This document shows positions 23,926 to 36,900 of a stretch of DNA of 64,000 bases, piece after piece. The position numbers and the translations under genes were made by a program. The DNA comes from Saccharina japonica (lineage: Eukaryota; Sar; Phaeophyceae; Laminariales; Laminariaceae), in assembly GCA_008828725.1 (NCBI GenBank), contig MEHQ01002219.1:222138-286137 (forward strand), written 5' to 3'. The notes beneath the pieces were generated by a model. It was not told where the DNA came from, searched no databases, and saw only the letters and a program-made list of their open reading frames with translations. Numbering within the stretch: the stretch's first letter is position 1; each line of letters starts with the position of its first letter.

Positions 23926-24165
23926 GTTGTTGTGCGTCAACATACCCTCGAAACTAAAAGGCATTGTGTTCGAGCGAGACGGCAGGTCAGTCCGTATGTT
24001 GGAGTTTGCTGTCGAGCGTTGTGGTGCGCACACTGCATCGGCGAGTTCGTTGTGCGTCAACATCCCCTCTGAATTCCAAGACAATGAGTTCGAGCGCGAC
24101 GGCTAGTAAACCCGTAAGTTCGTGTTCGCTGTCGAGCGTCGTGGTGCGCTCACTGCATCGACAAG
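23926..24165. repeat. 120-bp tandem duplication
   Basis: Two copies exactly 120 bp apart, sharing GTTGTGCGTCAACAT, TTCGAGCG and CTGTCGAGCG blocks. They lie just past the gene B stop codon in the direction of transcription, so they may be in its 3' untranslated region or just outside. Confidence 0.8.
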
Positions 24166-24357
24166 TGTCATCAACCGTCATTCCGTTTGGTGGTAGGTGG
24201 ACAAAAATATCCAATCACGGTGAGCAGGAAGTTCTACCTAGGTTCGAATGTTTGCAAATCCGCATGCGTCGGTCGACGCTCTACAGAGAGCACGGGGCGT
24301 ACCAACGACTGGATTATCTATCCGTGCAGATATGAAGTGTTTTAGCCCTACCCATAA

Positions 24358-24998
24358 TCATTCCCGCTTCCTTTTCGAAGGTGTCCACGGCTTCCTAACT
24401 TGATTGTACATCTCACACAACAGTAAACCCGGCAGTAGGGATAATACTTTAAAGAGGTGCGTGTTTTCTTCATGATTGTTGATACTCGCGGGTCTGCCAG
24501 GAACATAGTATGAATTCACCTCAGTGATGCTCAGAAATTCGGTTTCCGGCCTGGAGTCGTCGAGGCAAAGCGTGATGTCGGCGGTCTCGTCGGAATTGAG
24601 GTCGAACCCCTCGAATCCGTTCGTCGAACCGCTGGATTCAATTTGGCTGACGAAATCTCCGTTGTCAAACACATTGAGGAGACGGGTCCTGTCCGTTCCC
24701 AAGTGAAAAGCAATGTTCATACTGACAATGTCTTGGGGCTCCTCGAAGTGGTACTCGATGCAGCATCCTCCGTTTCCATCCACAAGGCGACCGCTGCACG
24801 ACCAGCGAGAATTGGCGTCGAGACTGTTGTCTCGAGTGTTTCCTGGCGTGCAGCCATTCGGGCTGCAGCCGGATCCAGACGTCCTCTCGTCGAAGGCAGA
24901 AGCTTCGACTGTAACGGCAGTCCGTTCGGAAGCATCGACAAGAACTGGCGTGGAGCGGAGCGTGGTGGCGGGGGGTAGCAAGATATGAGGCATAACGG
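24358..24998 (-). CDS. Gene B exon 21: discoidin (F5/8 type C)-like domain and C-terminus
   Basis: 641 nt, CCAG acceptor, stop at 24358-24360. The product has GCSPNGC, a SLDANSRWSC segment, CCIEYHFEEPQDIVSMNIAF, LGTDRTR, NVFDNGDF, ESSGSTNGFEGFDL and LSITEV in order. This matches the general run of a galactose-binding-like (discoidin-type) domain: solvent-exposed RWS, a core beta strand ending in a DI motif, and a closing strand. Such domains bind glycans. The final 30 residues contain a short hydrophobic run (FKVLSLLPGLLLCEMY) and a basic tail (SKRKRE). A GTGAAT after ITEV could be a donor, in which case the true end differs. Confidence 0.72.
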
Positions 24999-27900
24999 CT
25001 GGACAGGGATATACGTGTCAAGTATTATCGCCTATTGCGTAGTAATGCAGTGTATTTAGGTATGAACGACATAGATGCCGTTGCAACTATCAAATGGCAA
25101 CGTTGTTTTTGCAATCAATTGAATGGTGGCCAAATTTATAGATCAAGTTCATGACCAGAAAACGCATAGTCAGCATCATTTAGGGCGTCAATATCCAGTC
25201 AACATAAACAAATTACAATCACAAGCGAACTCGGTCTGGAAACTGCGTAGGTTGTGTTGCGCAACGTTTTCATCCAACCACTGCACTCTTCGGCTGCGTT
25301 CGGTGTTTGAAATGACACTCCAAAAGCTCTTTAGCACACACAGCTGAATCGTATATTTAGTTGATATAATGGTCGCCCCGGTAGAGTAGTTGTCAGCTTC
25401 AAAGACTACTATCATTGGTACCCAAGATCGAATCCCACCGTGGTGAGAGATTTTGCCTTTATTTGAAAGAATTAAAAAGGAACCAATTGCTGAGAGCGCC
25501 TTCGTGGCGTGGGTAGGTGGAATTCGACGCAAGTCGACGAGGGAAGAAAGTGCTGAAATCTTCTCGCGATAAAAATGCAAGGCAAGAGCCGTAGTGAGGG
25601 AGGAGGGAGAAGAGCCTACTTTGTGACCCCGGATCTGAGTTACGACTAGGAAGGAGAGCGAAAGGCAGGGCGGAGATAATAAACGGGATGGAAAAAAAAA
25701 AAAAACGTAACACAGAAAAGCTATACGATGTATATTTATAATATCTGATTACGAAATATCTCTGGCTCTACGCATATACAAGCTTGTGTACACGCAATGA
25801 TGTCAGGCTATCACTAGGGTCAAGCTACCATTTTGTGCTGTTTTCATTCTTGCAGTAATGGTCGTTTTACTATGCGTTCAGGCCATCAACGGGACGTTCC
25901 CTTCGGTGCGGATGGCGTAGAGTGCAAAGAAACATTACGTTGACCGGTATGTACGAACAAGACATGAGAAGGAACCGGTTTTGATCCTGGATGCATTCTG
26001 TGGTACGGCTACGCGATGGAGTTAGTGTACGTGCCTTCTTTCGGAGACATTTATATCACTCAAACATACTTGGCCCAAGAAACAAGTCCATGTCTTTGGT
26101 ATTTGCCTGGATATGGTATGTAGCACCAATGCACGTATGACGATATAGGTTGGTTTGTCAGTTGGGTCGCAGAGGTTGGTGAACACGTGCAGGCTTATCA
26201 TGTGCTTCGATAGGTATGGTACCACGCCGTTATGTTTCGATTGCGTGGTGTTGACGATTTAGAAGTGCGTCGCTTGGAGTGTACGGGGTCTGTGTATCGA
26301 TTGATTCGGCCTATTAGTCCAAAGCCAATCACAAAGCAACGCTGGACAGAAACGCATAACAAACCATAGTTTCCGGTTAACTCGGGCGTCGATATCCATA
26401 TCACGCAGCATATGGCTCAAACAACGTTTCTATACAGTGTTCCAGCCGGACGAGGGTTGTAAAATTGGTCAAGAGCTGTTAAAATCACCCAAATTAAACA
26501 AATTGAGGAAACTACCTCTCACCTGAAGATGGGCACATGAACGCCCTGATGACCTCGGAAGAAGATCCCACTGTTAAACAACGCAAAGCGTACATAGGGG
26601 GCACGTGAATTAACCGCGATAAGGTCTCAGTCGTCATAGCAGACAGGCATGTAAGTACTTCTGTTCGGGTGGCCGCTCCCAGTACTTGTTCAGACTCTGC
26701 GTTCCAATCGCGGAAATATCACGACGACTAAAGTGCTGAAATACACCCAGCGTTGTTCGAATACGCGACATCTGCGTTACGCAAACGTTATTGCACCCTC
26801 TGGTCAGTACGTGGTGCGCGACGAGTGGACGGCATTGGCATCCGGTTGCACAGGGTTGGACACGACTGCCTCACGACACGTAAATTACATCAACTGAAGC
26901 ATGACCGACACTGCGTAGTGCGTGCACTGATTGCCGTCTACATTATCTTCAAGGTTTTCGATGCTGCTTAAGCTACGCCCCTCGCACTGCAGTATACCCC
27001 GTGCTTGCAATTTAGTCAGCGGTGAACTCATAAATAAACGTTATAGTTGTATTTTTCTACGGATGACCATAGTAATAAGGAATCAAAATTGCATCAAATG
27101 CAGAGCAACGTTTTTTCAGTCTAAATTTGGTTATGATTAGGATATCCCCTCGTAATGTAAACGAACACAAACATGGCTGATATCGTACCCCGTGGTGGCG
27201 AGAAAAATAAACAAAATATTTATGTATATGGACGTGACATATGTAACGCTGGTGTAAACCATAGGTAGGAAAGTCGAAGTTTGGGCAAGTCGACGGTACA
27301 GGTGACTATTTAATGAAGAAACACACGGCTAGGTTTTTCATAACGCACCGCAGCTGTAGCCTTGCTCTCCTGGCTGGCATTCGCAAGAAACGCCGTTTTC
27401 GTCACATGTCGGGAACTCCGGGCACTCTGCGCAAATTTGAGGTAAGTTTGGTTTCCGACAGCGCGGGTGTTACGATGTCATCAACAAAGTCGATGCATCG
27501 GGGGATGGAGATGCATACAGCGAGTTAGGTCTGCTTGCGTGTACCTCCGTTTCCACTGAAATATGGACCCTTTAGATATGGAGAGGTGTTTGAGTATATT
27601 GGTCAAAAGCAACAACTCCATGATTGGGCTGTACGAGATACGTACCAGAAATTCGTAGGTTGATGGCACTAAGCAAAATCCTTCAAGGTGCTAATTTAGA
27701 CGACGGCGCCGGAACAAACAAAGCTGCTGCCTTCGAGGCCAAGGGGATGGTAGTGGACGATGTTCCACAAACACCTTGTGATCGCAGTACACATTGTACC
27801 TATAGAATGGGAATCGGTAAACGTGAGCGACGACGTCTTCCTGAAGGCAGTATCCTGACCTCGGTCCAGGCTATTGTCACTATACTTCGTATGTCGAAAG

Positions 27901-30900
27901 AGGTAGAGCTCGTTAATAGCGATTTATATTCGTATGTTCTCATCAAAAACATTGCTAATTCACACGGCTCACCGCAAAAAGGGGGTTCTTCAAACTCATC
28001 CAGCCTCGGCCCAAAGTTTGTGAAGTCCGGTCTGCAATTTACCGAGTGCAGGATGCACCGGATAAAACATTTTCGAGGCGCATTGATGACAGGGGTCAAC
28101 TTCGTTGGGTTCATTTACTCTAGAGTTGACTGTCCGAGACTTTTGATAGATAGAAATTGCCAAATATTTTTAACCATGTTCGATAATGCTTAATATTTAT
28201 GGTACTCTAGGCCGACACCGCGCCGCACTCGACAACTCGAAAACGAACGGTTGATCTTACTCGGCAGTACAACGGAAGACATCGTTGGCGTTCTGTGTGA
28301 AATCACAACGTACTACTGTAGGAACGTAACTGGGCATACTTTTTGTATGAGTTTGATGACTACCGAATGAGCGCCAACGCATATAAAACATGTGTGTTAC
28401 AAAAATGATCAAAACGTGCTGGGCACCACTCCGTAACCCGAACCCATGTATGTACACATAGCATGCAGTACAGTATACATTGTTGGTGTACCAAAGTCAC
28501 CACACTTCTTTCAGCATAAATATTTTGCTCACAGGGCTGGTATGCACTGTAGACCCACGTTCTGGCTTAGCGACCTGGAATAGGCGACGTAAACCGACCA
28601 TTTGACGTAGGAAACGGGGCCGAGCACGCACGAATGATGGCGTAATGAGATTAAACAATCGCACAGGATGATGCACACGCGTCGAACGAAACAGGCTGTA
28701 AATATGACCTGCGAAGTTAGTCATATCTTTCTTCAAAGTGTCTCGCATAGTGGTTGACGGGGCATGTTACACGTACGAATTCAAGTTTAGACGTCAGCCT
28801 AGGCGTTACCTGTTAATTTCCACACCCGTAATCGGCATCACCACCTAAAAAAACATGTCGAAGTCAACCAACCAAACACGGAGTGTCCTCTGAGTAGACC
28901 TCAAAAATATTGTGCCCACAATCGAATATTCACAAAGCTCCCGAAATACGTTTGTTTAGTAGAAATCCGACAATCCTTAAAAGGGAAGAGTTCAACATCG
29001 ATGCTCAAATGCGTGGTGCCACTGTTTTGCTGTTATGAACCGATACTTTCCAGTTGAAGACCTTGTGTATGTAGGATGGACTTCCAGCGTCATCTTCCAT
29101 TTTATAAATTAGAACGAATCGCACTGCTGTATATATATACTATACATATATATATATGCCTGCCTGCCTTTTTTCCGAACCCGGGTACGCGCCTGAATCA
29201 GAAGGCGCGGGAGAACTTACCGCGTGGATGTTTCGCGACGAACGTTGAACTGCGAAATGTGAACGACATTGAGCGTGGTGAAACAACGCGATGCACACAA
29301 TGCCACACCCCTGATATCAGGTGTGCATCGAGAACTGAACGTAATCACGCTGGCCCTGCGACAATGCACTTACAGGGTCTCCAGAGCAGGGAGGCCATCG
29401 AACAAACCCGCCGGTAGCGTGGTGAGTTGGTTTCGAAAAATGTGCCTGGTGAAGCAAGCACCAAACACACAAAGGATGCACAAGCGTGTTCACTATTCGC
29501 ATATATTTGTTTCAGGATAACCGTATATTACTGGCAGCATGGCCGTACAGCTTAATTAATTTAGTTCGCCAGAAGAGGATCCCCAATGGCCTGTAACGTT
29601 TAGTTGTTATACAAGCCACAGTGCGTTGGTGTGAGTTACCCGCGTGTAGACCACAACACTCACAGGAATCTCAAAGAAGACATGTCGTCGAAGATGTCCG
29701 TGGGAAGGGTGGCGATATCGTTATCCAAAATAGTCCTGAACGACAGGTGGGGTTAAAGGGAAGGCACATTGGCACACACGGAACAGGCATGCTGACATTG
29801 GTAACGCTCGTTCCCAGATACCTATCACGCGTCTCCCTTGTGTGTATATATGTTTTTCCGTGTCGTGAATATAGCTGGAACTAGTAGGTTAAACAATACA
29901 TACACGAAGTACCAGGAACTAGTAGGTTAAACAAAATATCCACGAAGTACCAGGTTTGCACCCTATTTATCTGCTGGTTTGTGGGACGTGTTGTGGGCAA
30001 GAGAGGGAAAATAGGAAGCTCGAGGTGTACGTTAAAGCTAACGTGTACCAGTAGCAAATACGAAACCTCTGCAGCAATACAAAGACGCAGGTTGGCCGTT
30101 TTTATCATTTTCACTCAAACTGCCGTCACTGACGCAAACGACACCACAGTGTAGACGTAACAGCCCGCCTTTGCGATATGCACTATATATCGACATTGTG
30201 TTGATATGGTGCTGCAGCCCGAAATGCTTCAGAATGATAAACAAATTGCAACGAACCTAACACGTTTGAATGATCTTGTATGGTCACTGGTGGAATGGGT
30301 TTCAGCACCTTCTTGTAAATATGGTGTATGCCAGTTAACTTAATCGCATTCCCCCCATATGGAGCTACCCGGTACAAGTCAAAGTCGGAAAACTGTCGCA
30401 GGGTACTCACACAATGTCCATAGAGGATAGATCCTTGAAGAACCCAGAGGGCAGGGTCGTGAGCCCGTTGTCCGAAAGCTCCCTGATTGTTCATCGTGGC
30501 AAGGGTAACCAATGGAAAGGCACCGGCGTGCCAGCGCTTAATATCCGTGGTTTAAAGCTTTCGACATGATATGGCAGGATATATAGCACGAGCTCACAAT
30601 TGGCAGACGTTACCCCTACCTTCGGTGGCAGACCATTCGGCGACGAATCATATGCTACCACTGACTCGCCCATGTATTCGCTAGCCGTACACGTATGGAA
30701 ATTCGACAGAAGCAGTCGGACATAAAAGCGCGGGAAGGCAACGCCACCCAGGAGGTACACGGGCTAGCTGGTTAAGGCAGTCAGAGGATATCCGACGGGT
30801 GGTACGATGGAGCTATCATTTTATTGCGGGGATATCTCTGGATGATCACCTCCCAAACACGAAAACCTCGCAATAATATTCGGAAGGTCAAAAACTGTTC

Positions 30901-33900
30901 GACAAACAAATATGGCATACCTGTGTAGGCCAACATTTTGTTGTTTTTCATTACTTTATGCACTATAAATCAATGTGTCGGATTGTTTAGAGTGTATGCT
31001 GATCTACGTTGTAGCTGTATGAAGCATGCTCGCCGTTACGCGTTGTCCAATATAAGCACACATATGGCATTGACGGAGACCTCTGCAGCGACAGAGTCTC
31101 AGTATCCAATCGTTTCCATTTCCTTCGATTGCCTACTGTAACCCATGGGTGTTTTCTCACAGCTCTCTCATGTTCAGTGTGTTTGAGAACAGACTTCCAG
31201 GAAGAGCGGTGATAGCATTATCATCCAGGTGCCTGATACGCATTCAAGGTCCACAATCGAGGGTTGGGGAAGGTGCACGTTGGTTATGCCACAGGTATCT
31301 GTGGGCATACGACGGGTGATCGATTAAAATGGGATTACTTCCGCTTCAAACGTCTGTTGACCGAGAACAAAAATGCAAAACACAGAGGCAATACGCCCCC
31401 CCCCCCAAATGTTTAGCACGGCATACGCTATGTTGAAACTCAACGTCGTTGTTTGGACTTCTCAGCGCGAACGATGTCAAACGCAAGTACCTCCGGGAAT
31501 CCGTTTCCCCAACGAGGTCGGTACCGAGGAGCCCCTATATCATACAGGGTCACGGTCCAATCACATATTGACCTTATGTCGATACTTCAAGGACGAAAAA
31601 ATCGCTACTCAAGTGGGTGGCTCCATACCTCTTCGAATCCGTGACTCGAACAAGTCTTGGTGGTGCAGATGAACACAAACTTCCATGGTATTGCATATTG
31701 AAAATAAAAAACACACTATCTAAATATTTGGAACGCCACTCCTACGAACTGCTCTAAGCCGCTGAGAAAGCAGACGCAAGGGCCACTTCCCTACATCAGC
31801 ATAGGTAATTTATCAAAATCAACACTAAACGTAGTGGCATTCATATTAGAACCACTATCCGTCACGCGCTCACTGATGTACCTATCATTAAACCAGTGTT
31901 TACATGCATAACATAGGCGTAGATATTCGAACACCTGTGTCCAAGTCGCATGAAGTTGTTTGAAACCATGAAAACGATGTAGTACGGGAAAAGGACATGT
32001 GTGTAGGGCAACCGACTTCAGACCCAAGGTTGCCTTGTACATACACGTAGTGCGCGGATTATAGTCTAACGTGTAGAGTATGCTGTCAAATATTAACGTA
32101 CGATACTCGCGTAGTTCTTCTCCCCTACGTGCGTCGGCCTGTACACGGCTCGTGGGCACTCACAAGATTTGTAGACCAGGCGTCCCTTGGAAGATACCCG
32201 CCGGCAGAGTCGATAGAGCGTTCCGGTTAAGGAACCTGTTGTCCACAAGAAACAATAATGAAAAATAGACAAACGAGTTCGATCGATGTCACAGATGGTT
32301 TCAACGTTATACGTTGAGGCCCACACATGCATTATCGTGCTTGAGACTTCGGCGGGAGTCGTCCGAATAAATCGAGTTTGAAGTAAAACATAAAGCTTCT
32401 GGAACCTCAACGTATCTCTGGGCTTGAAGATACTGAATAGGATCGACGTCTTGTAACATGCATTTGCAACTGTTTCACGTGATATAGTTGGAGATAAGAA
32501 CATACCCCACGATTTACCAAACACCAGGCGTAAGAGTTCATTGACTGTGTTACGTTAAAAATGTATACTACAGACAGCGGTCGACATTTACTGTGCAAGG
32601 CGTAAGATGAACGTGTGGGTCGCATGATGGAAACTATGCTGTCGGAGCATGAACACCTGAATATAGGATCGAAAACATCTGTTAGTAGTGCATTTATCAA
32701 CTCGACTTACAATAATGCAAGGTCCTCCGTGCTGCTGAAGATTTCTTCCGGCAAGGAGCTGATCTCGTTGTCTTCAAGGTTCCTAAAACGCCGCGGATGC
32801 AAAGTTCGGACAGGCCAAACGATGCGAGTTAAAAAACACGAAACCTACCATACTCCGTTCAAAACACACGCATTCGCTTGGTGGATGCACGGGTTAGACA
32901 GAAAACCGCACATGCAATCCATCAAAGAGCCGTGCCTGAGCGCCTTGAAACTAGGCATGGAAGCTGCAACCCTGTGGGACGCATGATGTATTTCGTGGAT
33001 ATTTTGTGTTGCATTGGAACTAGGGCAGAGCTCTGCCCGCTCAATAACCAATAACCGTGTAGTTGTCCTACCACTGCGATGTGTGCTTCGGTAGATACAG
33101 AACAACAAAACAAGTGTGTTTCGCTTCTGACTTGAGGATATCACCATACCAAATTGCCCACCAACAAAGCTTTTGACGTATTTCAAGTTTCCAACCAAGC
33201 ACAATCCCATGGGTTAGGTAGCCAATGAGACATAACATTGCAACTACCCATCATATTCCACCCGCAGTATGGTGGGTACCTCATAGGTTGGGAAACCCCG
33301 TTGGCGATAAGGCCTGGACTTTAAAGTGCACCCTTACGGTAGAACAGCTCAAGACAAAATACCAGCACCCCCTAGATGGAGGCGACATGGCCCGGTCGTT
33401 TACACTCACAGTAAGTCCAGACCCGTTAATCCGTCGAAGAGGTCGAAGGGTAGCGTGGTGAGCTGGTTTTCGTCTAGGGACCTAGCGGAGTCCATGCGAA
33501 CGGATTGTGAACAACATGAAAGGAGGTTTGGATACTCAGAAGCTTGACACAAATTGCTGGTATTTGCCAAACAAATGTTTCACACAACGACATGAACGCA
33601 TAAACTTCAACAAATACGCCGTTGCCAAACAAAGGCCGGAAAACGAAAGACTCTGCGATGATAGCGATATGTACCAGGTGTCACACTGGATATGGACACT
33701 TCAAGCAGGCAGCGACGAACATTGGGTGGGTGTATGCCACATGTTGTTGGACCACCACACTTACAGCTCTGACAAGGTCGGCGTACTTCTGAACAGTTCC
33801 GCTGGCAGAGAAACGAGCTCGTTTCGATTTAGCTTCCTGAATAGGTACACGATAGTTGCCGACAACAACGAGAGTGGGTTGAAGAACCACGGGGTACGAG

Positions 33901-36900
33901 AGCCGTTAGTGCCATTAGTCTAGCATACACACCACGATCCTGGTCTACACAATGATTTGACAACCTAATGTTCCTGCACTTTGTAAATATACCACGTTCC
34001 TACCCACTGAAGCGTTGTCGTCACTATGTTGTGGACACCTGCGGGAAAACCTGCACAGTGCGTGCTTCGTTGCGAATACCTTTACACAACCGCATCACAA
34101 CCCGCTCCGGCGCGTGGTCATAAGCCACGAACAAGCATTTACACCTATTACATCTTGCACTGACTCTAGGTTTGCTATAGCAGGGCGTTAATGCATCGAA
34201 CGAAAGATTCGCGACGGAAATCAACGCTATATATCCCAACTGCTGAATGTGCTGTTAGTGCAAGCATGACTATTTGTTATGCAGTATGACTAATGCAGTA
34301 CGACTAGGCTCTACTTTGTATTAAAATTAAATAGTATATACTCTAGTTTTGGTTCATATTTTATTGCGCCTCCGTGCTTCACTGCTTACTATATACTGCT
34401 ATCGAGTTACAAACAGCCAAAAACTCACTGGTTAGTTGGCCGTACGAAACAAAGCGGGTCTTCAGACGCTCGACCGAAACTCTGAAACAATATATAAGCT
34501 TGTTGCGAAATGTGCACAAATATGTTTCCGTCAAGGCATGCCAAAATCTGGTGAATGACGATTCACCCACAAGTTGCCTAGGCTGACCAATCCGTCGAGG
34601 ACATCCGGTGGAAGAGAGACGAACTTGTTTACCGACAAATCCCTGTTCGAATTGGAAGCATGAAGGTGGGGCGATGGAAGGAACATCAGTGACGGGAATC
34701 TGTGTCAAAATGGCCAAACTCTATCGCTATCTCAATTCCATGCACGGGAATGCATATCGGGGAGTTGGTGTATATATATTCGTTTGGTCCACATGGGAAG
34801 TTTCACATCTGAATTGCGGTCGTCTCATAATTCCTTTCATTTCATTGCGCCTGAAAACCGTCGTTCGTATAGATCATACCCATTGGTTTGTGTCCCCTAA
34901 ACCGAAAGAGCGGGTATTGACGAAATAAGAAGGGGGTCGTTATGATACCAGCCTGACTGCCCACCGGGTCTATATGCAGCTCGTTCCGACTTTCTGGCTG
35001 ATATTGTATTGTTTCTCTGAGACCGGGTATCTGTTTGAGCTCATCGGTCCAACCGTTGCCTACATTGTTGGTAACTTTCGGACCAACCGAATGTTTGATA
35101 AATAGCGTAACCCTCATTTCCTCGCAAAGGAATTGGTTCGATCATAGCCCAGCTTTGACATATGTTGCGTGATTGGCGGTGTATTTACTCGAGATATAGA
35201 AACCTCTATTAATAGTGACTCTCCTCCACGTGCATATCGTACCAAGGAACATATGTTTCCGATTTGACGGTTACTGTTATAGTATCACGATCTGGGGAAA
35301 ATGTTTTCGTGCATGACCGTAGTCGAATACCCAAACCATCCAGTAGCCCCTGCGACCTGGGGACGGGGCATGGCGATACAAGTACCATAACTGGCGGTAT
35401 TTGTATGACCATACGCCTCTACATCCGAATTATGTCGAAAGGGCGATCAGCGGGTTTTTGCCGACCAGTCAAACATTCTTATTACCATGCCCGAAGATCG
35501 ATGAGATGTTAGACGAAGCACTAGGAGGGCGATCATGAGGCGGGGTAAGGGGCCTTGTTACAAACGGGTTTCGATCCTCTACCGTACTAAAAACAGCTAC
35601 GATGAACTTTTTGGAAACTGGTGGTGTACGGAATAGTGAGCGGGACCCGCGTATAGTGAATACAAAAGCACTTAAAAGTTTACACTTGGGAAAAGAAAGC
35701 ATAGCGAGGATACCGAGTGATCCACAGCAACTTATGTAACACAACCTACGCACCCTTTGCCTACAGCAGGCACAATCACAAAGCTATATTTCAAATCCAG
35801 ACCCTCTGCTGTCTGCCGACATGCTAGACCACCAAGTGCCGAAATATATGATCATGAACGGCCGTCTCAGACCCTACGCGTTATGAGTATGGCATGTTGT
35901 TGTCACACGTAGTGGTTGTGCGGTGGCGGGGTATCTTCGCGAAGGGTGGCACCCCTCTCTATTACACCCACGGTTCGTCGCCTGTGAACCAAAGGCTTTG
36001 GGGCATGGTGTACACCATGCACCTATTACAATGGTGACACTTCAAACATTGCAGCAATCGTTGTGCGCCAGACTCGCGTCGATATACACGCGGGAGACAA
36101 CGCCCTTGCGCCGTGGCCTCGGCACACCATATAGCACAGTGCACGCCGACGGTATGAAAATCAGAAAATGACACTAACATATATTTCCCGTATGGTGCTA
36201 CTGGGTAAAGTTTACCTTGGTACCCGGTGTGAACCACTCACAATTCAAGGAGCAAGCTGAGATCCGCGAAGATTCCGTCTGGCAGAGTAGAAAGTTGGTT
36301 AAATTGAATGTCCCTAAAACAGTTCATGTAGACGGCACCGTGGTGAAAACGATGTTGTTGGATGTTAATGCAATTTCCTCAAAAACGATAAATAACATGG
36401 ATGCGGTTGTCAAAATAAATTTGTACCGTGTGAATGATATGGGGTTTGATTTAACACGGCAACGTGTTGTTCAGCGTGTTGCAGGCGAAACACGATAGGC
36501 GTCATAACAAAATTAGGGTCGGTGAGGTCACTCGTTAAAATGAGGGGTTGCACGTTTTCGAGCAATGATGACATCCGCGCCGCAAACTTCCCGTTGAAAC
36601 ATGAATACTAACGGTAACACGACAATTATATCTTGTGACTGCGATAGTTCCTAGCGCCTACATTACCCGGGTTGAGATGAAACGCCGCCAAGATGGGTCC
36701 CCAACAGAACACGGTGTCCTTTGTTTGAAGTGTGTCTGAAGCAAATGTAGCTGAAAACCCTACTGTGTGGAACGTCGCTCGTGAACAGTCTCTGTTTCAA
36801 CCAGATAGGCTGAAACCATATTGTGGAGGGAAACTCTTCACAACACGAAATATTGGCCACAGATTTGAGCCGGTATTTTTCCCGAACAAGTTCATAATCA

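Larger units (their letters stand above)
14947..24357. other. Intergenic between gene B and gene A
   Basis: No multi-exon gene could be assembled here. The region holds a hairpin element, two triplet microsatellites, CCACGG-rich blocks, a G-rich tract near 21160, a 120-bp tandem duplication next to the gene B 3' end and one open frame of some interest at 22431-22838. Confidence 0.5.

Noticed and set aside
24524-24988. Plus-strand open frames opposite the gene B last exon
   Set aside because: They are shadows of the minus-strand exon, which carries the recognisable domain and in-phase splice site.
27624-28193. 189-codon plus-strand open frame
   Set aside because: It lies opposite the gene B C-cap exon and introns and has no recognisable domain. 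The minus-strand exon fits splice and phase rules.
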